A DNA stretch of 64,000 bases from Sphingomonas sp. SORGH_AS_0950 (GTDB taxonomy: Bacteria; Pseudomonadota; Alphaproteobacteria; Sphingomonadales; Sphingomonadaceae). The stretch lies in the NCBI RefSeq assembly GCF_030818415.1, contig NZ_JAUTAE010000003.1:98167-162166 (forward strand). The letters run 5' to 3'. Below the pieces are notes generated by a model, which saw nothing but the letters and a program-made list of their open reading frames with translations, searched no databases and was not told where the DNA came from. Positions 1 through 8,814 of the stretch are shown here, in pieces; within the stretch, counting starts at the first letter, position 1, and the number at the start of each line of letters is the position of its first letter. The translations under genes and the position numbers were made by a program.

Positions 1-1
1 C

Positions 2-2353
2 CTGTTCACCCCCGAGCAGGTCGCGGCGAGCACAGGCGTCGCGCATCCGGGCCGGCCCGTACTTTCGCAAGCGATCATCGATCTGCTTCGCCTACCCCTG
101 CTTTTGTCGATCTATCTTCTGACAGACGCAGATGCTTTCTCCACGGGCGAGCTCCTGCGCCAATTCCATGATCAATTGGCGCGTGACCTGCCCGGCCGAT
201 TCACCGACGCCCTTGCTCGAGCCGCTGCGGCATCGGTCCTGACAGACGATCGGGGGTTCGGCAGGTTCATCGCGCAACTCGAGGCTCACGCCGGGTCCGC
301 CGGGATCACGGAGTCAAAGCAGCTTCTCCGTCGGCTGGGCACCATAACGGAACGCAACGGGAAGGCCTTGCCCATCCATGACCTTTACTGGAACTGGCTG
401 GCAGGACGTGGGCTGCTGCGGCATTTTTCGAGCAGCGATGCGCTTCGATCGATCGCGACGCGGGAATGTTATGCCTTGGCATTGCAATCCGGTGACGTGG
501 CCGCAGCGGAAGACGGCCGTGCGATTGTTGACAGCGATATCGTTCTCAGCGCTACTCTGGAAACCGGCCGACCGATCGGGGCCGTCGATCCGATGATTGG
601 CGGCGCGATCGACCGGGGGCTTGGGGATGCCAGCCTCGCGCGGCGCAGCCGCGCCGGCCTTGCCGCACTGGCGATCAACAAACCCGACTACCTGGGTCCC
701 GCCCTTGATGTCCTGAGCGAAGTGTATGAAGCGAGGCTTGCGCTGCCCGAATGGTCAGCGGCTCTGCACCCTGAATTGCTGTACCCGCATCGATCGATCC
801 TCGCGAGCTGGATGCCAGCCCGCGGGACCGAACTCGTCCTTGGGATAATCGCCGATCACGGCGGACCGGAATGGTCGGATTGGCTCGGGCAATTGGCGGT
901 CAACAATACGGTGTCCGGCGCTGCAGCGCTGGCAGCGGCACTGGGCTGCCGACCGGACTTCCCGGAGTGGGGACACCCATATTTCGACGAGCTGGTACGA
1001 GCTGCTCCATGGCTGCTGCGGAGCGCAGCAGGGCGGCGCGCAAACCGCGCGCTGGCAAGACATATTGCGGCAACCTACGACCATCTCGTCGATACGGCAG
1101 TCAAGCCAGGAAGCAGTGGGTGGCTCGAGCTCAATCGCGTACTGGTCGATTGCGGCGACAACGCGGTATTCGCCGCATTGCTCGAGCGGTTTCCCGCGAT
1201 GAGCGAGCAAGCACAGGAATATCTGGGATTTGCCGTGGTCGAGCGAGGTGAGCCGTGGATCGGCGCGTTCCAGAAAATTGCCTTTACGTCGTTCAAGATA
1301 CACCATCACCGCCTTACCAAGTATCTTTCGCCGGACATCGATGACGAAACCGCCCGAGCATGGATCGCCAACGGTCACGCCACGACCGGCTGGCGCGTCC
1401 TTGTCGCGCGGCACGGGAATGCCCTGCTTCCGGAACTGCTAGCGGGACTGCCGCAGTCATATTCCGGCATGCCGGACGTTCCCGCACTGGAGCCCCTGCG
1501 GTTCCTCGAGGACGCCCCGGCTTCGCTGATCGAGACTTTATGGTCCCGGATCGGCGGCGTCATGCTACCCAAAACAATGGATCAATTGCTGGAAGCGACC
1601 GCGGCAATCTATCCGCAAGGCGTCGCGCATATTGTCGGCTTCGTTTGCCAACAGCCCAACGCACTACCCGCCTATCATCTGCATCGGACTGTCGCTCTCT
1701 ATCGGGATTGGCGGAACCGGCTCGGCACCCGTCTCGACGTGGAAGCCGAAGGCAGCGGCCCGGTCGAATTCGATCGCTGGATTTCGACCTTCAGCGCAAC
1801 TAGCCGATGGGACCCGAATTTCACCCCAGAGATGCTCTCGGCTTTGCCTGAGGCCGCGGTTGCATTGGTCCTGACCACGTTTCAGCACGATGACGCTAAG
1901 GCCGAGGCGGTGCTTCGGGCGCTTAAGGACGTCAAAGCATATAACAAGCCGTTGCTGGATCGCATGCTATCCACGGCTCGCCTCGCGACGCTAATTCCCG
2001 CTGTATTCGCCGACGCGTTCGGCACCTTTCCGTCGAGTGCCTTGGGCCAGTGCCTGGAGCATCCCGATATCGACCAAGGCCAACTGATCTTTCGACTCGG
2101 CGCGACCAGCAACCCGCTCCACCGCGACGTCCATCTGGCATTGATCAGGCGTGTGTTGAGCGAGCCGATCGACGTGCATCATTATCGCTATGTGGCGGCC
2201 ATGATGCGGGCCTACCAGCGTTTCGAGGTCAGGGACATGCTCGGTGACATCGGGGATCAAGGCGGCGATGATCGTGTTTGGCTGATCCGGGAGATCGAGA
2301 CGGCGCGCGGCGAGCGCTTGATCGACGAACAGGGATTGCCGCTGGCGAGCTAG
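2..2353 (+). CDS. STAND-like NTPase/helical-repeat protein, 3' part (5' end outside window)
   Basis: The frame is open from base 2, so the gene begins upstream and only about 783 C-terminal residues are visible. Near the left edge is a segment RLPLLLSIYLL followed by a hydrophobic/charged helix pair. This resembles the winged-helix region after the ATPase core of NACHT/STAND proteins. The rest is a long alpha-helical, Leu/Ala-rich array without a recognisable catalytic motif, as expected for sensor repeats. A TTG at 104 could be called as a start but has no ribosome site and would cut the conserved stretch. The stop is 25 bp from the stop of a convergent TIR-like gene. Such ATPases are common antiviral sensors. 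The P-loop is off the window, so the family call is an inference. Confidence 0.5.
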   Translation: MFTPEQVAASTGVAHPGRPVLSQAIIDLLRLPLLLSIYLLTDADAFSTGELLRQFHDQLARDLPGRFTDALARAAAASVLTDDRGFGRFIAQLEAHAGSAGITESKQLLRRLGTITERNGKALPIHDLYWNWLAGRGLLRHFSSSDALRSIATRECYALALQSGDVAAAEDGRAIVDSDIVLSATLETGRPIGAVDPMIGGAIDRGLGDASLARRSRAGLAALAINKPDYLGPALDVLSEVYEARLALPEWSAALHPELLYPHRSILASWMPARGTELVLGIIADHGGPEWSDWLGQLAVNNTVSGAAALAAALGCRPDFPEWGHPYFDELVRAAPWLLRSAAGRRANRALARHIAATYDHLVDTAVKPGSSGWLELNRVLVDCGDNAVFAALLERFPAMSEQAQEYLGFAVVERGEPWIGAFQKIAFTSFKIHHHRLTKYLSPDIDDETARAWIANGHATTGWRVLVARHGNALLPELLAGLPQSYSGMPDVPALEPLRFLEDAPASLIETLWSRIGGVMLPKTMDQLLEATAAIYPQGVAHIVGFVCQQPNALPAYHLHRTVALYRDWRNRLGTRLDVEAEGSGPVEFDRWISTFSATSRWDPNFTPEMLSALPEAAVALVLTTFQHDDAKAEAVLRALKDVKAYNKPLLDRMLSTARLATLIPAVFADAFGTFPSSALGQCLEHPDIDQGQLIFRLGATSNPLHRDVHLALIRRVLSEPIDVHHYRYVAAMMRAYQRFEVRDMLGDIGDQGGDDRVWLIREIETARGERLIDEQGLPLAS

Positions 2354-2378
2354 GCGTGCCCGTCACGCGACGCTAGCT

Positions 2379-4076
2379 TCAATCCCGGCTGCTGCGCCAG
2401 TAGCCTGTGCTAAACGACGGCGACCCGTCCGCCCAGCCCGACCGCTGCCACATGCGATCGAAGGCGTCGTGCAACGCGTCGCCGACCGAACCATCGAGCG
2501 TGTCGACCAGCACGAACGGCATAGCAAATCCGGGCACCCGCATCTTTCTCCCGCCCGGCTGCGCGCGCGACAGCTCGACATCCTCGGTACCGTCAAACGC
2601 GATCGACAGGAGCGTCGGCCCGACCAGCCCGAGTTCGGCGAGCGCGGCGCCGAGTCGGGCGAACGCGCCGACTATCATCGCTTCCAACAACAAGCCATCG
2701 ATCACGATCTCGGGATCAATGTCCAGCCGCTCGCCGATCATCGCCTCGATCTCGATAGCGCCGGGCCGGACAAGTCGCGTCCGCCAGCGTGCCTCCGGAT
2801 TGTGGTGGCCGACATCACGACCAGGTTCGATGCTCCACCATTGATCACCGTCGGTGCCGGTTTCAACCCGCACATTCGCGTCGGGCGGGAAGAGCAGCTG
2901 GGCCTTGGCGACCTGCCCCGCGTCAAGCCGGCGCCCCTCAAGCGCGCTAAAGGGGACGGCGCGGAGCATCACGCAGGGCCGGCTCACGAGCCCTGGAACT
3001 CGGCCCATTCCGCGATGCTGCGCCATCTCGTTCAGGATGTCGCCAGCGCGCGCAACCAGCGCATCGCGCTGCGCACCGGCGTCCGCCGCATCGCCGGCCG
3101 TAACCCGAATACGATCGCGAGCAACGCGTTCGAACGCGTCGACCGCATCGACCAGCGCCGTCGCCCCCGCATCCATCTTGCCGATGGCCTCGACCGTGGC
3201 AGGCTGGGTTCCCTGCGCCCGGTCGCGGCCGGTGAGCGGGGTCATCATCCCCTGCATCGTGTCGCTCATGTAAAGATGCGCGTGCATCAGACCGTCCAGC
3301 GCGTCGGCCGCACGGCGGACCTCGGCGAAGGCCGCCTGGATGACGTCATCGTGGAATTCGTACCGCGCGCCGATCCAGTCTTCGGCAATCTCGTACACCG
3401 GATTGAGATTGTCGCGGCGCAAGGGCCCGCGAAAGCTTGTATCGCGCAGGAACCTGAGATGAGCCGGCGTTATCAATTCGCGGAAGCGGGCGAACAGGGC
3501 GACATCCTCGGGATGCGGTTCGACCGGTCGGTCCGGCACCTTCGCAGCGCGCAGCGCGGTGTCCACGAGGATTGCGCGCAACGCGACGACCAGCTTTCCC
3601 GCCAGATCCTCTCTGGCGGCGCGACGCGCCACCTCGTCGGCGTCCTCGGGACAATTGAAAAAGATCGGCCGCCGAAAATGCTGCAGGTCGAACGGCAGCG
3701 GGTGCTCGTCGGGGTGACCGTGCGCGACGTTCATCACCGATATGAGCGCGCGCCAAGTCAGCGACTTCATCGCATAGCCATGCTCGATCAGCACATTGGG
3801 GTTGGGCATGCGGCGACCGTCGACGCGTTCGGCGACATAGGTCAGGTCGGACAGAAAGGCCGTGGCGCCATCGACTTTGGCGAAGATCGTGTCGACCAAG
3901 GGCGGCTGGCCGGGCACGTTGGCGGTATCGCGATCGATCTCGAGCCGGTCGGCGGGGTCGATCTGAGCATCGGCCTCGAGCGTGGCGATCGCCGCTTCGA
4001 GCGCGCGCTGGATGAGGTTGCGCCCGGTGCGCGGCGCGCGATCGAGCTGCCAGGAAAAGAAGATATGGCTTGGCAT
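2379..4076 (-). CDS. TIR-like (predicted nucleotide-binding) domain protein, probable defence effector
   Basis: The 565-residue protein starts with HIFFSWQ, a beta-strand opening like TIR-related folds. It continues with SDLTYV at residues 76-81 and PNPNVLIEHGYAMKSL around 91-106. The last segment matches the NVxxExGY pattern of TIR-like nucleotide-binding proteins, where the glutamate (here E98) is the NADase catalytic residue. The remaining 400 residues are mostly helical and unassigned, presumably sensing or oligomerising. I chose the ATG at 4076 because the fold starts directly after it; a GTG at 4085 is also in frame, and neither has a strong ribosome site. The gene is convergent with the STAND-like gene. 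NAD hydrolysis during phage defence is inferred from family knowledge and not visible directly. Confidence 0.65.
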   Translation of the reverse strand: MPSHIFFSWQLDRAPRTGRNLIQRALEAAIATLEADAQIDPADRLEIDRDTANVPGQPPLVDTIFAKVDGATAFLSDLTYVAERVDGRRMPNPNVLIEHGYAMKSLTWRALISVMNVAHGHPDEHPLPFDLQHFRRPIFFNCPEDADEVARRAAREDLAGKLVVALRAILVDTALRAAKVPDRPVEPHPEDVALFARFRELITPAHLRFLRDTSFRGPLRRDNLNPVYEIAEDWIGARYEFHDDVIQAAFAEVRRAADALDGLMHAHLYMSDTMQGMMTPLTGRDRAQGTQPATVEAIGKMDAGATALVDAVDAFERVARDRIRVTAGDAADAGAQRDALVARAGDILNEMAQHRGMGRVPGLVSRPCVMLRAVPFSALEGRRLDAGQVAKAQLLFPPDANVRVETGTDGDQWWSIEPGRDVGHHNPEARWRTRLVRPGAIEIEAMIGERLDIDPEIVIDGLLLEAMIVGAFARLGAALAELGLVGPTLLSIAFDGTEDVELSRAQPGGRKMRVPGFAMPFVLVDTLDGSVGDALHDAFDRMWQRSGWADGSPSFSTGYWRSSRD

Positions 4077-4663
4077 GTTGCACACAACATATCAACGCGA
4101 GACCGAATTGCGCGACTCTTGTGGGATCAGTAGGCTCAGCGACGTAGCTTCGCGGCCGCCTTCTCGATAGTTTTCCCCAATGCTAAGCGGCCGGTTTGTA
4201 CTACCCAAATGGCGAGTTTCAGCGAAAGCCGACGCTCGCATCACCGACGCTGAATGTCGTGAGTTGGTCGCCAGCGGCCGCAAGCGGGAAGACCCACTTT
4301 CGGTCATGCAAGGTCGCGTGTTGGCTCCCAACTTCGGCCATACGTTTAGGTGTGCTTGTAGATCACGTGGGGGTGGAGGTGCGATCAATTGCTCGAAGCT
4401 GCTCACGAAGCCCCCACGACGAATGGACGGCTTTGGCGCGTTCATCTCGAGGACGGTGACGAAAGATAGCTCGTCTACGCGATCGTCGCCCCTCCCACGA
4501 CCGGCGTATGGGAAGACCGTTACGCAACCCGGTGCCGGAAGGCCTGACAGTCGTGGCCCAAAGGGCCGTAGTCGGTCTAGATTCGGGATGCGGTGCCGTT
4601 CGCAAATCTATGTTTACGAGCATGAATATTCCGTTACAATCGGAATAGAAAAGCGGAGCCCGA
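4077..4663. other. Intergenic region between divergent TIR-like gene and defence operon
   Basis: About 590 bp separate the divergent genes. Short open frames exist on both strands but none has family-like sequence or a ribosome site. The last 40 bp before the operon hold an inverted repeat (see 4627-4647). Promoters for both directions should lie here. Confidence 0.5.
4627..4647. promoter_or_regulatory. Inverted repeat, candidate operator of the defence operon
   Basis: Perfect 7-bp arms TATTCCG and CGGAATA are separated by 7 bp and end 16 bp before the GTG start of the nucleotide kinase gene. The size and position fit a dimeric repressor site overlapping the promoter or leader. No obvious dedicated regulator is adjacent. 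Confidence 0.4.
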
Positions 4664-5239
4664 GTGACGGTTATTTCTTTATTTGGCCGGCCCGGAGCTG
4701 GAAAATCGACCGTCGCCCGTAGCTTGGCGGAGCGGCACGGGTTCTTGCAGTTACCGCTCGGCGACATGCTCAAAGACCCGGCGACGCTGGCGAACATCGG
4801 CATCGATCCCGATGCAATGCAGGCCGCGATTGCGAGTGGCCGCACGATTACCAGTGAAAAGCTTTACCCTTGGCTGGATCAACGAATCCACGCCGCTACC
4901 GCCCTGATAGTTGATGGTTACCCTCGCGCAGCAAATTCTCTTGCGCCGTATGCGGCCTTAGTTGACTCGCTTCCAATCGAGCGAAGTGTCTTTGCGCTCT
5001 ATCTTGAGTGCTCCACGGCGATCACGCACCCCCGCCTTGCGGCGCGGGGACGGTCGGATGACGACGGCCGTATCACAAGTCGCGATCTAGAGTTCCAGAC
5101 AGTGCAACTGCCTCTACTGGATCACCTTCCCCCCGCAGTGACGCTGATAAGGATCGATGCGGCACGCGATACCGAGACCATCCTGGCCGATGTGGAAGCA
5201 GCGCTTGGACTTAACCGGACAGGTGCGAATCAAGGATGA
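4664..5239 (+). CDS. Adenylate-kinase-like P-loop nucleotide kinase
   Basis: This 191-residue protein has an N-terminal Walker A, GRPGAGKST (residues 8-16), and an adenylate-kinase-like layout. The segment after the P-loop, LPLGDMLKD, resembles the NMP-binding helix, and VDGYPRA matches the conserved DGFPR motif that binds the phosphoryl acceptor. The sequence RLAARGRSDDD sits where the short LID occurs. It should transfer phosphate from ATP to a (d)NMP. The start is GTG at 4664, preceded by a GGAG. It is the first gene of a run of five, and its TGA overlaps the next ATG (ATGA). A second NMP kinase next to methylases suggests either modified-nucleotide metabolism or nucleotide signalling in defence; this is inference. 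Confidence 0.7.
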   Translation: MTVISLFGRPGAGKSTVARSLAERHGFLQLPLGDMLKDPATLANIGIDPDAMQAAIASGRTITSEKLYPWLDQRIHAATALIVDGYPRAANSLAPYAALVDSLPIERSVFALYLECSTAITHPRLAARGRSDDDGRITSRDLEFQTVQLPLLDHLPPAVTLIRIDAARDTETILADVEAALGLNRTGANQG

Positions 5240-6777
5240 CGCGCGTGCCGCCCCGCAGGAGGCCCGCATCGCGAGAGGCGTCACACGTCATCGAGATGAT
5301 GCTTGGATCAGATGATCCCGCGCAGGTCAAGACGGGGCTGCAGCGAGCCTGCGAGATATTCGAAGGCGGACAAGCGTTCACCGATCCGACGTTTCTAAAG
5401 ATCGGCCTCGCGGCCCATCTGTCGTCGCGCGATCTTAAGGTCCGACGATGGGCCTACAAGCTTGCAGCTCTGCTGCGGGACACCGGCCAGATCGGCGCTT
5501 TGGAAACCGCCCTGCTTGGAGGGGAAACCGATCTAGAAAACCGCGGCTGGGCTTCCGCCGCTTTCAATGGCGTCGCGGATGAGGATCGCAGAACTAAGCT
5601 CAACCTTCAGCTCGAGGACTACCGCGGGACTTCGCTGGAACTGGCTGCCAAGCTCTACGCGCGAGGCGAGCCAGCGAGAGACGACCTCAACATCTCCGCT
5701 TGGCAAAAGCACGCTATCACCCGCAAATGGCTTTGCCTTCTATGCGGCTATGCCAAGGACAACGCGCGCACAATCGACCAGCGGTACGCTGACCTTGATC
5801 TCGTGCGGAACTGCGCGTTCGACGATGATCGCGAGAACGTTGAATACAGCGTCTGGGCCGAGCATCGCCACCCCGCAGGTTCGTTCGGAAGCCTGCTGCG
5901 CACGCCACAGGACCTCTTAGACTATCCCAATGTACGTCGGTGGGTTTACCGGTTGATCACCAAGACGGCGGACGCGGCTCAACATCATCTTGACCTCCTC
6001 ACCGCAATGATGAACGCCGCCAACGAGCCCTCGGACCTCGCGCGTGAGGGCCTCGCGCTGGGGCTGGCCACCATTGCGCTCGAAGATCGGCGCATGGAAA
6101 CGATCGATTGGTATTCGACCGAAGCTAGCCCGCGAGTGAAGATCGCACTCGTCGACCACCTAGCATTGCTCGCGAACACGCTCGACGACGCGGTGGCGCG
6201 CGACGTGCTAACCGCCGACTATAGCCGCTACGGGCCAGACGATATTATCGGCGCCAAGATATTTTCAGTTGCAAAGCCGGACTGGAGATTAGCCGAAGTT
6301 GCAGTCCGCGCCCCGCTGCCCCGTCTCTTGATCGAGGGGCCAGCAAACCTCTTCGACAGCGTGAACGCGCAGGGCGGCGGCAACACCTTCATATACGTAG
6401 CGAAGCAGGAGATCTACATGGGTAACAAGATAGAACAGTCTGGGAGCGGCAATGTAATTAGCGGCAACGTACTGGGGGACGCCATCCAGTCGACCATTAA
6501 TACGCTGAATCAGCAGCCCGACCAGAACATCAAGGAGCTCACCCCTCTCGTCGAAACGTTCCTGCGCGCTCTCGCAGCCAGTGACGTTGACCAAGGCGAC
6601 AAGGAACTGGCCGTCAAGGCCGCGGAGGACGCGGCTAAAGCAACAGGCGACGAAAGGAAGGGTAAGTGGCAAACGCTCAAGGGAGTGGTCAGGGGCATGC
6701 TCCAGCTACCCGGCATGGCAGCGGGAGCGATCGAAGGCGGGGAGAAGCTGGTCGCTGCCATCCAGCACGTCGTCTGA
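5236..6777 (+). CDS. Helical-repeat protein of unknown function in the defence operon
   Basis: No family is recognised. The 513 residues begin with a basic tail and continue with paired amphipathic helices (for example DLKVRRWAYKLAALLRD) like HEAT/ARM repeats up to about residue 370. A Gly/Asn-rich stretch around 395-415 follows, including QSGSGNVISGN, which looks like short beta repeats. A final helical region ends the protein. The Asn/Gly-rich element resembles segments that link sensor and effector parts in bacterial conflict proteins, but that is only a visual analogy. The ATG overlaps the kinase stop by 4 bp, and its own stop overlaps the next start (TGATG), so translation is probably coupled. 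Likely role: scaffold or sensor for the operon. Confidence 0.55.
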   Translation: MTRVPPRRRPASREASHVIEMMLGSDDPAQVKTGLQRACEIFEGGQAFTDPTFLKIGLAAHLSSRDLKVRRWAYKLAALLRDTGQIGALETALLGGETDLENRGWASAAFNGVADEDRRTKLNLQLEDYRGTSLELAAKLYARGEPARDDLNISAWQKHAITRKWLCLLCGYAKDNARTIDQRYADLDLVRNCAFDDDRENVEYSVWAEHRHPAGSFGSLLRTPQDLLDYPNVRRWVYRLITKTADAAQHHLDLLTAMMNAANEPSDLAREGLALGLATIALEDRRMETIDWYSTEASPRVKIALVDHLALLANTLDDAVARDVLTADYSRYGPDDIIGAKIFSVAKPDWRLAEVAVRAPLPRLLIEGPANLFDSVNAQGGGNTFIYVAKQEIYMGNKIEQSGSGNVISGNVLGDAIQSTINTLNQQPDQNIKELTPLVETFLRALAASDVDQGDKELAVKAAEDAAKATGDERKGKWQTLKGVVRGMLQLPGMAAGAIEGGEKLVAAIQHVV

Positions 6778-8117
6778 TGACGCGGCCACTGCGCATTTAT
6801 CTCTCGGGGAGCATCCGCAAGGGGGCGCAGGACCCGCGCTCGCCTGATCACTTCTGGTCGCACGACGACGAAGAAGCGATCAGGTCCGGTGTCGGTTCAC
6901 CTGTGGAGCTGCTGAACCCTGCCAAAACGGACATCAGGAGGCAGGACTTCGGTCTCAACTTTGGATGCGATCTGCACCTCGTTTCAATCAGCGATGTAAT
7001 GCTGGTCGACGCGCGGCGAGCGAAAGGTATCGGCATCGGCGCCGAGATGATGTTCGCCGCCCAGCGCGGCATACCCATAATTACCTGGGCTCCATGGGAG
7101 ACGCACTACCGCCGATCGTCAGTGCCCGACGTCTTCGGAGAGGACCTGACTGATTGGATCCACCCGTTTGTCTTTGGGCTCTCCGACCATGTGGTAGACG
7201 AACTTGAGTGCGCGATCGACATCATACGTGGTCTGGCTCGCAGCGAACCCATCTCGAAGACCGTGGCAATCGGTGAGCAAATCGACCGCTACCGCCGGAG
7301 CATCGGCTTCGTCACGGGCGAGTCAGACGAGCGGTTCGTCCATGTGGGCGGCGGCGTGTTCCAAGACCTGCTAGGTGGCGGCGCGGAGACCGAGATGGTC
7401 GACGGAATGCTGCGGCAGCGCTTTATGGACGTACTCTATTTGCCAACTGACACGGCGCACCTTCCCCATGAAGCCTTGCTTAGCGTCAATCGCTGGCGTG
7501 AGCGTCGGCTCGCCAAGAGGCCCCTACTCCACAGTTCGCGCATACGGCGCGTGGTGGCCGCCGCTATCCGGCATCTTAGCGACTCGCCGCGCGTGTTCGA
7601 AATTGGCTGTGGCAAGTTCCCTATCGCAGATGACGTGGCTTGCCAAAACTGGTGGGGCCTGGAGACGGACGAAGAGGCAGTGCGGCACTTGGCCGGTCGC
7701 GGACTCCACGCCGTGACCTCACCCGATCAAATTCGACCCGGATATTTGGACGCCGACATCGCCGTCGCGCTGTTCTCCATGCAGTTCGCCATCGACAACA
7801 CCGAGCTGGGGCTGCTCTCCAAGCTGCCGGCGGACGCGCTCGTCGCCTTCAACCTGCCGACGCGCAGTGACGAGCTCGTCGAGCTGCGGCTGCGGCAGTT
7901 CGCTGAACTCGGCTTCTCAACAAGCATCCTCAATCTTCATCCCACCGGAGCGCGAGACATCTTCGTGCTGGCCGGGCGACCCGCAGCGGCGGCTCGCCTA
8001 CACGTGGCTCGCGTCGCTGCCTTAGACGCGGCGCTCATCGAATGGCCGTCAGCCGGGCCAGAGCTAGGGTGGGCCGAACTCGCGCCCCCTATCGCGCATC
8101 GCAAGAACGTGCGATAG
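6777..8117 (+). CDS. Nucleoside 2-deoxyribosyltransferase-like and SAM-methyltransferase-like fusion
   Basis: The start ATG at 6777 overlaps the upstream stop, giving 446 residues. The first ~150 residues look like the nucleoside deoxyribosyltransferase fold: IYLSGSI (7-13), then LNPAKTDIRRQD, a VDARRAKGIGIGAEMMFA block where E90 aligns with the catalytic glutamate of that family (GxGxE), then RGIPIITW. The C-terminal part carries VFEIGCGKFP (273-282), a class I methyltransferase motif I, and GLETDEEAV, which places an acidic residue for SAM ribose. The fusion could exchange or remove a base from a nucleotide and methylate something, or use a TIR-related glycosidase activity as an effector. 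It sits between a helical protein and two DNA adenine methylases. Domain calls are by eye. Confidence 0.6.
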   Translation: MTRPLRIYLSGSIRKGAQDPRSPDHFWSHDDEEAIRSGVGSPVELLNPAKTDIRRQDFGLNFGCDLHLVSISDVMLVDARRAKGIGIGAEMMFAAQRGIPIITWAPWETHYRRSSVPDVFGEDLTDWIHPFVFGLSDHVVDELECAIDIIRGLARSEPISKTVAIGEQIDRYRRSIGFVTGESDERFVHVGGGVFQDLLGGGAETEMVDGMLRQRFMDVLYLPTDTAHLPHEALLSVNRWRERRLAKRPLLHSSRIRRVVAAAIRHLSDSPRVFEIGCGKFPIADDVACQNWWGLETDEEAVRHLAGRGLHAVTSPDQIRPGYLDADIAVALFSMQFAIDNTELGLLSKLPADALVAFNLPTRSDELVELRLRQFAELGFSTSILNLHPTGARDIFVLAGRPAAAARLHVARVAALDAALIEWPSAGPELGWAELAPPIAHRKNVR

Positions 8118-8124
8118 TGTCTGC

Positions 8125-8814
8125 ATGGGCTACTTTGGAGGCAAGGGGAACTGTTGTTCGCGCGTGATCGGCGCAATGCCGTCTCACCGCGTTTACATTG
8201 AAACCCACCTCGGTGGTGGAGCCGTGATGCGCGCCAAGCGGCCCAGTGAGCGGCAGATAGGCATCGACGCCGACCGCCGCGTTGTTGACACTTGGCAAAG
8301 CGCATGCCCACCTTGCGAGGTGGTTCACGGCGACGCTATCGCTTTCCTGCGCGACTTCACGTTCAGCGGCGATGAGCTGGTCTATGCGGACCCGCCGTAC
8401 CCATTAGAAACCCGCAAAACCCGCAACCGCTATCGCTACGACTACGACGATTCAGATCATGCCGAACTGCTTGACGTCTTGCTCGGCCTCCCTTGCAAGG
8501 TGCTAGTATCGGGGCAGCCGACCCGGTTATACCAGGAGCGCCTCGCCGGGTGGCGGCAGATCGAATTCCGCGCAGGCGCTCGCTCCGGCGGAAGGACGGA
8601 GACGCTCTGGGCTAACTACCCTGACACTCTCTCGCTGCACGAGCCGACGCGAGCGGGCGCCGACTTCCGCGAGCGCGAACGGTCCAAGCGCCGCGTTGCA
8701 ACTGTTTGCCGCAAGGTCGAACGGCTCACCGCCCCCGAACGCAGCGTCTTTGTCCAGTGGCTCGCCAGCAGCTACCCCGGACATGTGCCCGGCACCGGGG
8801 AGGGGGCCGAATGA
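8125..8814 (+). CDS. Dam-family (D12 class) DNA N6-adenine methyltransferase
   Basis: The 229-residue protein shows the family layout. FGGKG (4-8) begins the SAM-binding motif X, ETHLGGGAV (26-34) is motif I, and DPPY (89-92) is the catalytic motif IV that flips and methylates adenine. The C-terminal part is basic. Dam enzymes are usually about 270 residues, so the recognition domain is compact. The gene starts 7 bp after the fusion gene, and its TGA overlaps the next ATG (ATGA), placing it in the operon. It may protect host DNA from the neighbouring large methylase/nuclease or mark DNA for it. The target sequence cannot be read from the protein. Confidence 0.8.
   Translation: MGYFGGKGNCCSRVIGAMPSHRVYIETHLGGGAVMRAKRPSERQIGIDADRRVVDTWQSACPPCEVVHGDAIAFLRDFTFSGDELVYADPPYPLETRKTRNRYRYDYDDSDHAELLDVLLGLPCKVLVSGQPTRLYQERLAGWRQIEFRAGARSGGRTETLWANYPDTLSLHEPTRAGADFRERERSKRRVATVCRKVERLTAPERSVFVQWLASSYPGHVPGTGEGAE

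Noticed and set aside
2469..4133. Long plus-strand open frame (554 codons) opposite the TIR-like gene
   Set aside because: Arg/His/Asp-rich translation without family features; it mirrors a high-GC gene on the other strand that has clear motifs.
4092..4445. Minus-strand 117-codon frame upstream of the TIR-like gene
   Set aside because: Composition like non-coding sequence and no ribosome site; kept only as intergenic.
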